Source: Suttonella indologenes
GTDB lineage: Bacteria; Pseudomonadota; Gammaproteobacteria; Cardiobacteriales; Cardiobacteriaceae
DNA: 64,000 nucleotides
Direction: 5' to 3'
Assembly (NCBI RefSeq): GCF_900460215.1
Contig: NZ_UHIA01000004.1
Span: 1,558,001-1,622,000, forward strand
A model generated the notes under the pieces. The model was given only the letters and a program-made list of their open reading frames with translations. It did not search any database and was not told where the DNA came from. Position 1 is the stretch's first letter. Every line of letters begins with the position of its first letter. The position numbers were made by a program, and so were the translations under genes. This document shows positions 63,937 to 64,000 of the stretch, one piece after another.

Positions 63937-64000
63937 ATTTTCCAACTCCTTATTAACTATGTTTTTCTTTCTACTTAATGCAGTTGTCTGCACAATCTTA

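Overview
This window looks like chromosome from a gammaproteobacterium that carries type IV pili and is not an enterobacterium. The evidence is a Pil-Chp pilus chemotaxis cluster (pilG-pilH-pilI-pilJ-chpA-chpC), an azurin, a GlpT/GlpD/GlpK/GlpF glycerol block, LpxR, and a dihydrolipoyl dehydrogenase with a fused lipoyl domain. Gene content and moderate GC fit the Cardiobacteriaceae (Suttonella/Cardiobacterium/Dichelobacter group) best. This placement is an inference made without any database search.

Layout. Positions 1-3912 hold pyrG (cut by the window edge), tilS and accA on the minus strand. Positions 3912-16614 are the pilus chemotaxis operon, dominated by chpA (3202 codons, with an internal 126-bp tandem repeat). 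ruvX lies upstream of it, and trxB and lpdA diverge from ruvX. Positions 19961-21719 are a scar: a hexanucleotide repeat, then a secreted-protein gene broken by an IS256-variant element and three small TA-flanked elements. Positions 21804-30681 are mainly glycerol and glycerol-3-phosphate uptake and use (glpT, glpD, glpK, glpF, a lone dhaK), with thiN and brnQ in between. Positions 30906-38291 carry small secreted proteins, aroG, azurin behind an FNR-type site, an MBL-fold hydrolase, lpxR, an EEP-family enzyme, argA and dgkA.

Positions 38367-42185 are an accessory island: a FitA-like antitoxin with a truncated toxin, an AT-rich AAA ATPase-PIN pair whose PIN gene has an in-frame stop, a small inverted-repeat element, and a complete IS256 element sitting inside a small cupin-like gene. 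Positions 42268-51447 are housekeeping on the minus strand (fbaA, recC, a phosphoesterase, nadM-nudix, a degenerate receiver protein, ssb, an MFS transporter). Positions 51556-54954 are a TPP-riboswitch-controlled thiamine-precursor operon (thiD-thiZ-thiX-thiY). With thiN this makes a salvage route to thiamine diphosphate. Positions 55120-63936 are surface and secreted functions: a TonB-dependent receptor, secreted proteins including a possible aerolysin-fold protein, an IS30 remnant, a tRNA-Ala-like sequence with a poorly paired acceptor stem, and an RTX protein with a von Willebrand A domain followed by a small membrane protein.

The less ordinary signals are the ATPase-PIN cassette, the enlarged ChpA paired with a PilJ that lacks its periplasmic domain, the set of short TA-inserted elements, and the RTX-VWA and possible pore-forming secreted proteins. 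None of these can be called new without database searches.
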